Source: Allobrachymonas chironomi DSM 19884 (GTDB taxonomy: Bacteria > Pseudomonadota > Gammaproteobacteria > Burkholderiales > Burkholderiaceae_C). Taken from it: a DNA stretch of 64,000 nucleotides. Shown in pieces: positions 40,209 through 49,091 of this stretch. The notes under the pieces are model-generated. The model saw nothing but the letters and a program-made list of their open reading frames with translations. It was not told where the DNA came from and made no database searches. The DNA is taken from contig NZ_KB894770.1 in NCBI RefSeq assembly GCF_000374625.1, positions 62,001 through 126,000 of the forward strand, given 5' to 3'. The position numbers and the translations under genes were made by a program. How positions within the stretch are numbered: the first letter of the stretch is position 1; each line of letters begins with the position of its first letter.

Positions 40209-41117
40209 ATGCCGAACCGTGACCAGATCCAGGATGCCAGGGCGTTGCTGCCCGAAGGCCCGTCAGGCACCAGCCGCCGTACCGTGTTGCAGGCGGCCAT
40301 CGCCAGCGGCCTGTTCGCGGCGGCAGTGCAGCCGGTCAGCGCACAGACCATGATCGTGACCTCCTCCGATGGCCTGAAGGCGGGCGATGTCCGCATCGAT
40401 GTGAACGGTTTTGCCATGCCGGCCTACCGCGCTGCGCCCCAAGGCAGGCAAAACCTGCCGGTGGTGCTGGTGCTATCGGAAATTTTTGGCGTGCATGCGC
40501 ATATCGCCGATGTGGCACGTCGGCTGGCGCACCAGGGCTATCTGGCGATTGCGCCGCAGCTGTTCGTGCGGCAGGGCGATGCCGCCAGCTACACCGATAT
40601 CCCGACGCTGATGCGCGAGGTGATCGCGAAAGTGCCGGATGCGCAGGTGCTGGCCGATCTGGACGCCACGGTGCGCTGGGCCGGCCAGCATGGTGGCGAT
40701 ACCAGCCGTCTCGGCGTGACCGGTTTCTGCTGGGGCGGTCGCATGACCTGGCTCTATGCCGCGCACAACCCGCAGGTCAAGGCTGGCGTGGCCTGGTATG
40801 GCCGGCTGGTGGGTGACAAGACAGCGCTCACGCCGCAGCAGCCGGTCGATCTGGCCGCGCAGCTCAAGGCTCCGGTGCTCGGCCTCTATGGCGAGGCCGA
40901 TACCGGCATCCCGATGGAGACCGTGGAACGCATGTCCGACGCGCTGAAAGCCGCGGGCGAGCAGGGTAATGCGGCGGCACGCAAGAGCCTGATCGGCGTC
41001 TACAAGGATGCGCCGCATGCCTTCCATGCCGATTACCGCGCCAGTTACCGCGAGCAGGATGCCCGGCACGGCTGGAAAGCGATGCTGGACTGGTTCCGCC
41101 AGAACGGTGTGCGCTGA
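40209..41117 (+). CDS. Dienelactone hydrolase family protein
   Basis: 302 residues, alpha/beta hydrolase. The nucleophile is Cys174 in GFCWGG, as in dienelactone hydrolases, with His in KDAPHAFHAD and Asp in the YGEADTGI region completing the triad. A twin-arginine-like signal (TSRRTVLQAAIASGLF) suggests export. Natural substrate unknown. GGAG precedes the ATG; 27 bp after polA. Confidence 0.85.
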   Translation: MPNRDQIQDARALLPEGPSGTSRRTVLQAAIASGLFAAAVQPVSAQTMIVTSSDGLKAGDVRIDVNGFAMPAYRAAPQGRQNLPVVLVLSEIFGVHAHIADVARRLAHQGYLAIAPQLFVRQGDAASYTDIPTLMREVIAKVPDAQVLADLDATVRWAGQHGGDTSRLGVTGFCWGGRMTWLYAAHNPQVKAGVAWYGRLVGDKTALTPQQPVDLAAQLKAPVLGLYGEADTGIPMETVERMSDALKAAGEQGNAAARKSLIGVYKDAPHAFHADYRASYREQDARHGWKAMLDWFRQNGVR

Positions 41118-41181
41118 CCCAAGGGTTGCCGCTGGCTGATCCACGCCGGTGCTGCGTGGATGCCAGCCGGAGCTGGAGAAC

Positions 41182-42045
41182 TCAGCCGCGCTCCACCGGC
41201 AGTGCCGGCTCGGTCGTGCACCATTCGCTCCAGCTGCCGGCATAAAGGGCAGGGCGGGGCAGTCCGGCCAGCTCCATCGCCACGATGTTGGGCACGGCAC
41301 TGACACCGCTGCCACAGTGAATGGTCACGCCAGCCGGATCACGGCCCTGCAGCAGCTGTGCAAACTCCTGGCGCAGCTGGGCGGCCGGCTTGAAGCGGCC
41401 CTCGGCATCCATGTTCAGCGGGAACGGGCGATTCAGTGCGCCGGGAATATGGCCAGCCACCGGATCGATGGGTTCCTCGGCTCCGCTGTAACGTGCCGGG
41501 CCACGGGAATCGATCAGGGTGTGTTGCGGCTGTTCCAGCCCGGCGACCACGCTGGCGGTATCGGCCAGACGCACGCGCGATGCACCGATAACAAAGGGCG
41601 CATTGCTGGAGGATGAGGTGACGGTGCCGCTTTCCAGCGGCAGGCCAGCCGCCTTCCAGGCCGCCAGACCGCCATCGAGTATCGCCACGGCCTCATGGCC
41701 CAGCCAGTTCAGCATCCACCACAGACGACCGCAGTAGTTGTTGCCGTTGCGGTCATAGACCACGGCCTGCATGTCGTTGCGGAAACCGATGGCCTGCAGC
41801 GCAGCCGCAAAATCCTCGCGCAAGGGCAGCGGATGGCGGCCGCCACTGGCACGGCGCTGCGCATCCTGGCTGCTGAGCAAGCGGTCCAGATCGGCATGCA
41901 CGGCGCCCGGAATATGCGCCTCGGCAAACATCGCTGCGCCCAGGGCAGGATCGGACAGGTCAAAGCTGCAGTCAAACACCATCAGGGGCTTGCCGGAGGT
42001 CTGCAGGAGCTGAAGTTGTTCGACGCTGATCAGGTGGGTATACAT
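41182..42045 (-). CDS. Sulfurtransferase, SseA / 3-mercaptopyruvate type
   Basis: 287 residues, two rhodanese domains. The second holds catalytic Cys244 in CGSGVSA, the loop form typical of 3-mercaptopyruvate sulfurtransferases (CGSGVT), not the thiosulfate type (CRxGxR). Transfers sulfur from 3-mercaptopyruvate to thiols or cyanide. Downstream of the EamA gene by 80 bp on the same strand. Confidence 0.87.
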   Translation of the reverse strand: MYTHLISVEQLQLLQTSGKPLMVFDCSFDLSDPALGAAMFAEAHIPGAVHADLDRLLSSQDAQRRASGGRHPLPLREDFAAALQAIGFRNDMQAVVYDRNGNNYCGRLWWMLNWLGHEAVAILDGGLAAWKAAGLPLESGTVTSSSSNAPFVIGASRVRLADTASVVAGLEQPQHTLIDSRGPARYSGAEEPIDPVAGHIPGALNRPFPLNMDAEGRFKPAAQLRQEFAQLLQGRDPAGVTIHCGSGVSAVPNIVAMELAGLPRPALYAGSWSEWCTTEPALPVERG

Positions 42046-42125
42046 GGCTTGTCCAGAAAATGGGAGCAGAATTACCGATTCTAGAGATTATTCCCTCCCG
42101 GACATGGCAGCGTCGGGCACAGGGC

Positions 42126-43010
42126 CTACTCGACAGCCGCCAGCGCCGCCTTGCGCACCTGATGCCCGCGCACCGCTGTCGCCGCCACGCCGCTCAGAAT
42201 GATGATGGTCATGCCCAGCCAGGCCAGTGGCTGCGGCATCTCATCAAACAGCCACAGGCCAAACAGGGTGCCATACACGATATTCAGATACTGCAGCGTC
42301 GCGGCCAGCATGGTGGCTCCGCGCGAGTAGGCGCGCGTCAGGCACCACTGCCCGAGCGAGGCAAACACGCCGCTGCCGAGCAGCCAGATGGCGTTTTCAC
42401 GCGTGACCGGGTGAAATTCCCCTGTGGCCAGTACCCCCAGCAGGCCCAGCAACACGGTGCCCACCGAAAAATAGAACACCACGCGCGACTCCGGCTCGCC
42501 CGCCTTGCCCAGCGCACCCACCTGCATGTAGGCCAGTGCTGCCATCATGCCTGCCCCCAAGCCGATCATGCCGGCCAGTGGCGGCAGGCTGTCAAAACGC
42601 GGATTCAGCAGCATCAGCACGCCGGCGAAGCCGGTCAGCACAATCACGAACAGCCAGGGATGGGTAATGCGGCGCAGCCGCCACCAGTTGCCGGCCAGCA
42701 CGATGGTGCCCACCCAGACACTGCTCATGCTGTTGAGCGACATGGCGGTGGACATGGGCAGATGGGCAATCGTGTAGAACCACAGCGACATCGACAGCAC
42801 GCCCACGATGCTGCGGCGCACATGCAGTACCGGCACCGGCGTGGCCAGGGAGACACCCTGCAACCGCATCAGCAGCCCGAACAGCACGATGCCGACCAGG
42901 CCGCGGTAGACCAGAATCTCCATGATGCCGTGGGCTTCCGAGGCGAGGCGGATGCACAGCGCCATCAGGGTGAAAAACAGGGCACCCAGGGCCATCCAGA
43001 GGGCTTGCAT
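42126..43010 (-). CDS. EamA/DMT family transporter
   Basis: 294 residues with ten predicted membrane helices in two EamA repeats (for example SMSLWFYTIAHLPMSTAMSL and the C-terminal LIFG-type helices). Drug/metabolite exporter superfamily; substrate not predictable. It lies 25 bp beyond the terminator that ends the Rieske gene, so it likely has its own promoter in that gap. Confidence 0.82.
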   Translation of the reverse strand: MQALWMALGALFFTLMALCIRLASEAHGIMEILVYRGLVGIVLFGLLMRLQGVSLATPVPVLHVRRSIVGVLSMSLWFYTIAHLPMSTAMSLNSMSSVWVGTIVLAGNWWRLRRITHPWLFVIVLTGFAGVLMLLNPRFDSLPPLAGMIGLGAGMMAALAYMQVGALGKAGEPESRVVFYFSVGTVLLGLLGVLATGEFHPVTRENAIWLLGSGVFASLGQWCLTRAYSRGATMLAATLQYLNIVYGTLFGLWLFDEMPQPLAWLGMTIIILSGVAATAVRGHQVRKAALAAVE

Positions 43011-43035
43011 AAATCAGTAGGGGAGTGAATCGGAC

Positions 43036-43070
43036 AAAAAAAGAGATGGCGTCATGAAAAACGCCATCTC
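43036..43070 (-). terminator. Intrinsic terminator of the Rieske gene
   Basis: On the minus strand: GAGATGGCGT-loop-ACGCCATCTC, a perfect 10-bp stem with 8-nt loop, followed by TTTTTTT. It lies 29 bp past the Rieske stop. Confidence 0.9.
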
Positions 43071-43099
43071 ATATTGTAGGAAATCAGGCCGGATCGTGC

Positions 43100-44233
43100 T
43101 TAACGCAGGGCATCCACGGCCAGTTCCTCGGGGTGGCCCACCTTGCGACGGTACCACGCGTGAAAATGCTGCATGCCATCTTCCATCGGGCTCTGGTAGG
43201 GGCCGACCTCGTTGTCGCCACGCTCCAGCAGCGCCTTGCGGCCGGCATCCATGCGCTCGGCAATCTCGTCATCCTCGATGCAGGTTTCCATGTAGGCGGC
43301 CTTTTGCGCCTCGATGAATTCCGGCTCGAAAGCGGCAATCTCCTCGGGATAGAAGAACTCCACCAGATTGAGTGTCTTGTCCACGGCGAGCGGATGCAGG
43401 GTGGACACGGTCAGCACATTGGGATACCACTCGACCATGATGTGCGGGTAGTAGGTCAGCCAGATCGCACCCTGTTCGGGCAGTTCGCCATTGCGATACT
43501 GCATCAGCACCTCGTGCCACTTCTGGTAGACCGGGCTGCCGGGCTTCTGCAGCTGGTTGGCGATGCCGACCGTCTGCACCGAGTACTCGGGCTTGAATTC
43601 CCAGGCCAGATCGTCGCAGGTGACAAAGTTGCCCAGGCCGGGATGGAACGGACCCACGTGGTAGTCTTCCAGATAGACCTCGATAAAGGTCTTCCAGTTG
43701 TAGTTGCAGATGTGCGATTCGACATGGCTCAGTACAAAGCCGTCGAAGTTGAGCGCAGACGCCGGGCCCATATCGGCCAGATCGGCGTGAATGTCACGGC
43801 CGTTGTCCTCGAACAGCAGGCCGTTCCAGCTCTGCAGCTGGTACTTGTTCAGATTGAGGCAGGGATCCTCGGGAAAATGCGGTGCGCCCAGCAGGGTGCC
43901 TTCACTGCTGTAGGTCCAGCGGTGCAGCGGGCAGACGATGTTGTTGCCCTGCGGCAGCGTGCCGCGGCCTTTCAGCATCACGGCCTGGCGATGCCGGCAG
44001 ACGTTGGAAATCAGCTGGATGCCGTTGGGCGTGTGCACCAGTGCACGGCCCTCGTTTTCCTGGGGCAGGGCGTAGTAATCGCCCACATGGGGCACGGCAG
44101 CAGCATGCCCCACGTAGCGCGGGCCTTTCGCAAAAATGGTTTCCAGCTCACGCTGGAACAGGGCCTCGCTGAAATAGCTGCTGACGGGGAATTGGCTTGT
44201 GGCCTGCTGTAATTGAAGACTCAAATCAGACAT
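43100..44233 (-). CDS. Rieske non-heme iron oxygenase, alpha subunit
   Basis: 377 residues. Rieske 2Fe-2S ligands Cys79, His81, Cys101 and His104 (CRHRQ and CPLHRW), and a mononuclear iron region NYNWKTFIEVYLEDYHVGPFH with Asp/His candidates. Family members oxidise aromatic rings or quaternary amines such as carnitine and glycine betaine; the substrate here cannot be deduced. No ferredoxin or reductase partner is adjacent, so electrons must come from elsewhere. Position beside xseB-ispA-dxs is conserved in several Burkholderiales, suggesting a core role. Confidence 0.85.
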   Translation of the reverse strand: MSDLSLQLQQATSQFPVSSYFSEALFQRELETIFAKGPRYVGHAAAVPHVGDYYALPQENEGRALVHTPNGIQLISNVCRHRQAVMLKGRGTLPQGNNIVCPLHRWTYSSEGTLLGAPHFPEDPCLNLNKYQLQSWNGLLFEDNGRDIHADLADMGPASALNFDGFVLSHVESHICNYNWKTFIEVYLEDYHVGPFHPGLGNFVTCDDLAWEFKPEYSVQTVGIANQLQKPGSPVYQKWHEVLMQYRNGELPEQGAIWLTYYPHIMVEWYPNVLTVSTLHPLAVDKTLNLVEFFYPEEIAAFEPEFIEAQKAAYMETCIEDDEIAERMDAGRKALLERGDNEVGPYQSPMEDGMQHFHAWYRRKVGHPEELAVDALR

Positions 44234-44548
44234 TGTGTCCTGACCTAAAGACTCCCCCTATGAAGGGGCAGGGTGCGCGTAGCGCGGAAAAGGTGAAGCA
44301 TGAGAGGTACATGCGAAGGAAGCACATGCCACCATGCCTCCACCGGCGAACAGCGATTCTACCCGCAGCCCCCGATTTGCGGGTGATTTTCGTGGTTTTT
44401 ATGTAGCAATTCGCGTCAATTCGGGCATTTCATGTAGATAAAAATCCAGATTGTCATATGGCTTGCATATTTCTGTCGGATTTGGCTGGCAATTCTTGCC
44501 TCCGTAGGGCACCGGTACAATGGTCCTCATCACATTGGCAGGAAACGC
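44234..44548. promoter_or_regulatory. 315-bp intergenic region with structured leader
   Basis: Divergent control region between the Rieske gene (minus) and xseB (plus). No gene seen. Near the Rieske start are hairpins CCCCT-ATGA-AGGGG (44255-44268), GCGC-GTA-GCGC (44275-44285) and GCATG-N7-CATGC (44298-44314), with two more CATGC copies at 44324 and 44333. ACCCGC/GCGGGT arms lie at 44361-44384. A TACAAT at 44516-44521 is a probable -10 for xseB. No known riboswitch is recognised. Confidence 0.45.
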
Positions 44549-44791
44549 ATGAGCACGCACACCGATTCTCCCGATCAACTCCCCGAAACCTACGAGGCTG
44601 CCCTGGCAGAACTCGAAGCCCTGGTGCAGGCGCTGGAAACCGGTCAGACCCCGCTGGAACAGTTGCTGACCAGCTACCAGCGTGGCGCGGCGCTGCTGGC
44701 GTTCTGCCGTGGCAAGCTGCAGGCGGTGGAAGACCAGATTCGCGTGCTCGATGCCGGCAATGGCCAGTTGCGTCCCTGGGAGGATGCGTGA
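44549..44791 (+). CDS. xseB: Exodeoxyribonuclease VII small subunit
   Basis: 80 residues. [29 protein letters not shown] is the conserved core of XseB, which binds XseA to degrade single-stranded DNA. AGGA precedes ATG 44549. Its stop overlaps the ispA start by one base (TGATG), as in the usual xseB-ispA-dxs operon. Confidence 0.94.
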   Translation: MSTHTDSPDQLPETYEAALAELEALVQALETGQTPLEQLLTSYQRGAALLAFCRGKLQAVEDQIRVLDAGNGQLRPWEDA

Positions 44792-45687
44792 TGACAGAGC
44801 ACCGCGACTTTGACGCCTGGACCTCCGCCCGTCTCCAGCAAGTGGAACAGGCGCTGCAGGGCTGGGTCGGCGAGGCTGCTCCGGCAGGCCTGCGCGAGGC
44901 CATGCGCTATGCCGTCCTGGACGGGGGCAAGCGCCTGCGCCCCTTGCTGGTGCTGGCCGCCAGCGAAGCCGTGCAGGGCCAGCCCGAAGCCGCCCTGCGT
45001 GCTGCCTGCGCCATCGAGCTGATCCATGCCTATTCGCTGGTGCACGATGACATGCCCTGCATGGACAATGACGTGCTGCGCCGTGGCAAGCCGACCGTGC
45101 ACGTGCAATTTGGTGAAGCGGCTGCGCTGCTGGCCGGCGATGCGCTGCAGACCCAGGCCTTCGAGTTGCTGACGCCGCCGGATACCGCCCTGGTCCCGGC
45201 AGCCATGCAGGCCGACCTGTGCCGTATCCTGGCACGGGCATCGGGCGGGCAGGGCATGGCCGGCGGACAGGCGATTGATCTGGCCAGCGTCGGCCTGCAG
45301 TTGTCGCAGGACGAGTTGCAGCACATGCATGCGCTCAAGACCGGTGCGTTGCTACAGGCCAGCGTGATGCTGGGCGTGGCCACCGGCCAGGGCAGTGCCG
45401 ATGCCGTGGCCCAGCTGCAGCAGTATGCCGCGGCCATCGGCCTGGCGTTCCAGGTGGTAGACGACATCCTCGATGTGACGGCCGATTCCCAGACCCTGGG
45501 CAAGACTGCCGGCAAGGATGCCGCCAACGACAAGCCGACCTATGTCTCGCTGATGGGCCTGGAGGCATCACGCCAATATGCACAACAGCTGCAGCAGCAG
45601 GCGCAGGCGGCACTGCAGGCCAGCGGCCTTGCCAATACGGACAAATTGCACGCGATTGCCGACTGGGTGATCGATCGTGCTTACTGA
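44791..45687 (+). CDS. ispA: Farnesyl diphosphate synthase IspA
   Basis: 298 residues, polyprenyl synthetase. Condenses IPP with DMAPP and GPP to FPP. First aspartate-rich motif DDMPCMDND (~residue 88), second DDILDVT (~residue 228), and GGKRLRPLL for IPP binding. The short form of the first motif spacing marks an FPP synthase. FPP is the substrate of HpnC/D/E at 13-16 kb and of quinone and carrier-lipid synthesis. Confidence 0.95.
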   Translation: MTEHRDFDAWTSARLQQVEQALQGWVGEAAPAGLREAMRYAVLDGGKRLRPLLVLAASEAVQGQPEAALRAACAIELIHAYSLVHDDMPCMDNDVLRRGKPTVHVQFGEAAALLAGDALQTQAFELLTPPDTALVPAAMQADLCRILARASGGQGMAGGQAIDLASVGLQLSQDELQHMHALKTGALLQASVMLGVATGQGSADAVAQLQQYAAAIGLAFQVVDDILDVTADSQTLGKTAGKDAANDKPTYVSLMGLEASRQYAQQLQQQAQAALQASGLANTDKLHAIADWVIDRAY

Positions 45688-45811
45688 TGCACGGTCGTCA
45701 GAAGCTACAATGAACTTTTGGTCGCGACAGAAGTCGGGCGTCAGCCTGTCCTCTCGTGACCTGACAGTCTGATCTGTCTGCCTTCCATCATGCTTTCAGG
45801 ATTCATCCGCG

Positions 45812-47665
45812 ATGTCCGATCTGCTAGCCAGCATTCAATCTCCCCATGACCTGCGCAAGTTGCCGCGCGAGCAGCTCAAGCCCCTGGCCAAAGAGTTGCG
45901 GGAGTTTCTGCTGGACAGCGTTTCCCGTACCGGTGGTCACCTGAGTTCCAACCTGGGCACGGTCGAGCTGACGGTGGCCCTGCATTACGTGTTCAACACG
46001 CCCGAAGACCGCATCGTCTGGGACGTGGGCCACCAGACCTATCCGCACAAGATCCTGACCGGCCGCCGCGACCGCATGCCGACGCTGCGCCAGCTCGACG
46101 GCCTGAGCGGCTTCCCGCGCCGCGATGAAAGCGAATACGACACTTTTGGCACGGCCCATTCCTCCACCAGCATTTCTGCCGCGCTGGGCATGGCTGCTGC
46201 CGCGCGCCAGAAGGGCGAGCAGCGCCACAGCATCGCCGTGATTGGCGACGGTGCCATGACGGCCGGCATGGCCTTCGAGGCGCTGAACAATGCCGGCGTG
46301 GAAGACAATATCCGCCTGCTGGTGATCCTGAACGACAACGACATGAGCATCAGCCCGCCGGTGGGTGCGCTGAATCGCTATCTGGCACAGCTGATGAGCG
46401 GCCAGTTTTACGCGGCAGCCAAGCAGGTCGGCAAGAGCGTGCTCAAGAATGCGCCGCCGCTGTTGAACCTGGCACGCCGTATCGAGCAAGGGGCCAAGGG
46501 CATCGTGGTGCCGGGCACGCTGTTCGAGAAGTTCGGCTTCAACTACGTTGGTCCGATTGACGGCCATGACCTGGATTCGCTGATTCCGACGCTGGAAAAC
46601 CTGCGCCAGCTGGAAGGCCCGCAGTTCCTGCACGTGGTCACGCGCAAGGGGCAAGGCTACAGCCTGGCCGAGGCCGATCCGATCGCCTACCACGGCCCGG
46701 GCAAGTTCGATCCGGCTGTCGGCCTGCAAAAGCCGGCCACGCCGCCCAAGCCCACCTTTACCCAGATCTTCGGTACCTGGCTGTGCGACATGGCCGAGCA
46801 GGACCCGCGCCTGGTCGGCATCACGCCGGCGATGCGCGAGGGCTCCGGCATGGTCGAGTTCCACAAGCGTTTCCCGGAGCGCTACTACGATGTCGGCATT
46901 GCCGAGCAGCATGCCGTGACCTTTGCCGCCGGCATGGCCTGCGAGGGCTTGAAGCCGGTCGTGGCCATTTACTCCACCTTCCTGCAGCGCGCCTATGACC
47001 AGCTGATCCACGATGTGGCGCTGCAAAACCTGCCGGTGGTGTTTGCTCTGGACCGCGCCGGTCTGGTCGGTGCCGACGGTGCCACCCATGCCGGCAATTA
47101 CGACATCGCTTTCACACGCTGCATTCCCAACATGAGTGTGGCCTGCCCGGCAGACGAAGCCGAATGCCGCCAGCTGCTGAGCACCGCCTACGAACAGGAT
47201 CACCCGGTCACCGTGCGTTATCCGCGTGGCACCGGTGCTGGTGTCACGCCGGCCGCATCACTCGAAGGCCTGCCGTTCGGCAAGGGCGAGATCCGGCGTC
47301 AGGGGCAGGGCGGTGTTGCCATGCTGGTGTTCGGCTCGCTGCTGTACCCGGCCCTGCAGGCCGCCGAGCAGCTTGATGCCACCGTGGTCAACATGCGCTG
47401 GGCCAAGCCGCTGGACGAGGCACTGCTGCTGCAGGTTGCCGGCAGCCATGCGCAGCTGGTCACCATCGAGGATGGCTGCATCATGGGTGGGGCCGGCAGT
47501 GCCGTGCTGGAGGTGCTGGAAGCGCACCAGATCGAGCGTCAGGTGCTGCAACTGGGTCTGCCCGACAGCTTTATCGAGCATGGTGACCCGGCCAGGCTGT
47601 ACCAGATGCAGGGTCTGGATGCCGATGGCATTGCGGCGTCTATCCGCAAGCGTTTTGCTGCCTGA
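45812..47665 (+). CDS. dxs: 1-deoxy-D-xylulose-5-phosphate synthase
   Basis: 617 residues, thiamine-diphosphate enzyme that makes DXP from pyruvate and glyceraldehyde 3-phosphate, the first step of the MEP pathway. ThDP-binding motif [17 protein letters not shown] through NDNDMSIS; transketolase-like central domain with [16 protein letters not shown]-terminal domain last. AGGA precedes the ATG. 124 bp after ispA, with a possible -10 TACAAT near 45708; no TPP riboswitch is visible. Confidence 0.97.
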   Translation: MSDLLASIQSPHDLRKLPREQLKPLAKELREFLLDSVSRTGGHLSSNLGTVELTVALHYVFNTPEDRIVWDVGHQTYPHKILTGRRDRMPTLRQLDGLSGFPRRDESEYDTFGTAHSSTSISAALGMAAAARQKGEQRHSIAVIGDGAMTAGMAFEALNNAGVEDNIRLLVILNDNDMSISPPVGALNRYLAQLMSGQFYAAAKQVGKSVLKNAPPLLNLARRIEQGAKGIVVPGTLFEKFGFNYVGPIDGHDLDSLIPTLENLRQLEGPQFLHVVTRKGQGYSLAEADPIAYHGPGKFDPAVGLQKPATPPKPTFTQIFGTWLCDMAEQDPRLVGITPAMREGSGMVEFHKRFPERYYDVGIAEQHAVTFAAGMACEGLKPVVAIYSTFLQRAYDQLIHDVALQNLPVVFALDRAGLVGADGATHAGNYDIAFTRCIPNMSVACPADEAECRQLLSTAYEQDHPVTVRYPRGTGAGVTPAASLEGLPFGKGEIRRQGQGGVAMLVFGSLLYPALQAAEQLDATVVNMRWAKPLDEALLLQVAGSHAQLVTIEDGCIMGGAGSAVLEVLEAHQIERQVLQLGLPDSFIEHGDPARLYQMQGLDADGIAASIRKRFAA

Positions 47666-47755
47666 AGCCGGGCCGGGCTCAAATACATCGCCTGACATAT
47701 TTACAAATCGCTGCAGGCCGGGTAAAACCGGTCTGTCTGCCTGTTTCCGGGAATC

Positions 47756-47761
47756 TATAAT
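47756..47761 (+). promoter_or_regulatory. Probable -10 of dctP
   Basis: Exact TATAAT 48 bp before the dctP start, in the 144-bp gap after dxs. No good -35 sequence at 16-18 bp, so recognition may need an activator. Confidence 0.45.
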
Positions 47762-47809
47762 TTTCCGGTTAAGCCAATCCTTTTTTACAACTACTTCCTG
47801 GAGATATAC

Positions 47810-48970
47810 ATGGATCGTCGTTCCATCGTCAAGAGCATCGGCATTGCCGGTGCTACCGTTGCAGCTGGTGCACTGGCTGCCTGCGGCAAGAAAGAAGATG
47901 CCGCTGCACCTGCTGCCTCGGGCGCAGCGCCGGCTCCGGGCGGTGCTCCGGCGGTACACACCTCGGATTCCGTGCGTTGGCGCCTGGCTTCCAGCTTCCC
48001 CAAGTCGCTGGACACCATTTTCGGTAGCGCCGAGCGCTTTGCCCATACCGTGAAGGAACTGTCTGGCGGCAAATTCGAAGTGACCGTGCACGCTGCTGGC
48101 GAGCTGATGCCCGCTTTCGGCGTGGTCGATGCGATCCAGAACGACACCGTGGAAATGGCCCAGTCCGCTTCCTACTACTACACCGGCAAGGATCCGATCT
48201 TTGCCTTTGGCTGCGCCGTGCCTTTCGGCCTGACCGCACGCCAGATGGACGCCTGGATGGAAGTCGGCAATGGCCGCAAACTGATGGACGAGTTCTACGC
48301 CCGTTACAACATCAAGAGCGCCAGCGCCGGCAACACCACCACCCAGATGGGTGGCTGGTATCGCCGCGAGATCAACACCGTTGCCGACCTGAACGGCCTG
48401 AAGATGCGCATGGGTGGCGGCCTGTTCGGCGAAGCCATGCAGAAGCTGGGCGTGGTGCCGCAGAACATGCCGGCCGGCGACGTCTACCAGTCGCTGGAAA
48501 AGGGCACGCTGGACGCGACCGAATTCGTTGGTCCGCACGATGACGAAAAGCTGGGCTTCAACAAGGTGGCTCCGTACTATTACTACCCGGGCTGGTGGGA
48601 AGGCGGTGCCGAGCTGGAGTTCTACATCAACAAGAAGGCCTACGAAGCGCTGTCCGCTACCAACAAGGCCATCGTGGACGCTGCAACCCGCGTGGCGGCC
48701 CGTGAAATGACCAACAAGTACGATGCCTTCAACCCGATCGCCCTGAAGAAGCTGGTGGCTGCCGGTACGCAGTTGAAGCCGTTCTCCAAGGAGATTCTGG
48801 ACGCCGGCTTCAAGGCTTCCATGGAAGTGTTTGCCGAGCACGAGGCGCGTTCTCCGGAGTTCAAGAAGATCCACCAGGACATGCGCGCCTTCCAGCGTGA
48901 CCAGCTGCTGTGGAACCGCTTCTCGCAGTTCCGCTATGACAGCTACATGGCTACCGTGACCAATCTGTAA
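47810..48970 (+). CDS. TRAP transporter solute-binding protein (DctP/TakP type)
   Basis: 386 residues. Starts MDRRSIVKSIG with a twin-arginine pair and the lipobox LAAC (Cys25), so a Tat-exported lipoprotein is likely. An Ala/Pro-rich linker leads to a DctP fold with the family pattern MAQSASYYYTGKDPIFAFG and MRMGGGLFGEAMQKLG; closest by eye to TakP, which binds 2-keto acids with a metal ion. Conserved YKxxE-like elements of carboxylate binding are inferred. Transcribed against the permease genes and ended by a shared terminator. Confidence 0.88.
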   Translation: MDRRSIVKSIGIAGATVAAGALAACGKKEDAAAPAASGAAPAPGGAPAVHTSDSVRWRLASSFPKSLDTIFGSAERFAHTVKELSGGKFEVTVHAAGELMPAFGVVDAIQNDTVEMAQSASYYYTGKDPIFAFGCAVPFGLTARQMDAWMEVGNGRKLMDEFYARYNIKSASAGNTTTQMGGWYRREINTVADLNGLKMRMGGGLFGEAMQKLGVVPQNMPAGDVYQSLEKGTLDATEFVGPHDDEKLGFNKVAPYYYYPGWWEGGAELEFYINKKAYEALSATNKAIVDAATRVAAREMTNKYDAFNPIALKKLVAAGTQLKPFSKEILDAGFKASMEVFAEHEARSPEFKKIHQDMRAFQRDQLLWNRFSQFRYDSYMATVTNL

Positions 48971-49014
48971 TTCACGCAGCTTCGGCCAGCTGTTGCTGGC
49001 CGCGCACAAGCCAC

Positions 49015-49049
49015 AAAAAACCCGGATCGCGCAAGCGTCCGGGTTTTTT
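49015..49049. terminator. Bidirectional terminator between dctP and dctM
   Basis: AAAAAACCCGGA and TCCGGGTTTTTT flank a GCAA-capped CGC/GCG stem: a 12-bp symmetric stem with A-run and T-run on the two sides, which works on either strand. It lies between converging dctP and dctM. Confidence 0.88.
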
Positions 49050-49091
49050 GCTGGATGCCTGCCACACGCGGTGGCAGGCGGGACAGGAGAC

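Noticed and set aside
45688-45811. Possible TPP riboswitch before dxs
   Set aside because: The CTGAGA and ACC...GAACCTGAT elements of the thi-box are not present.
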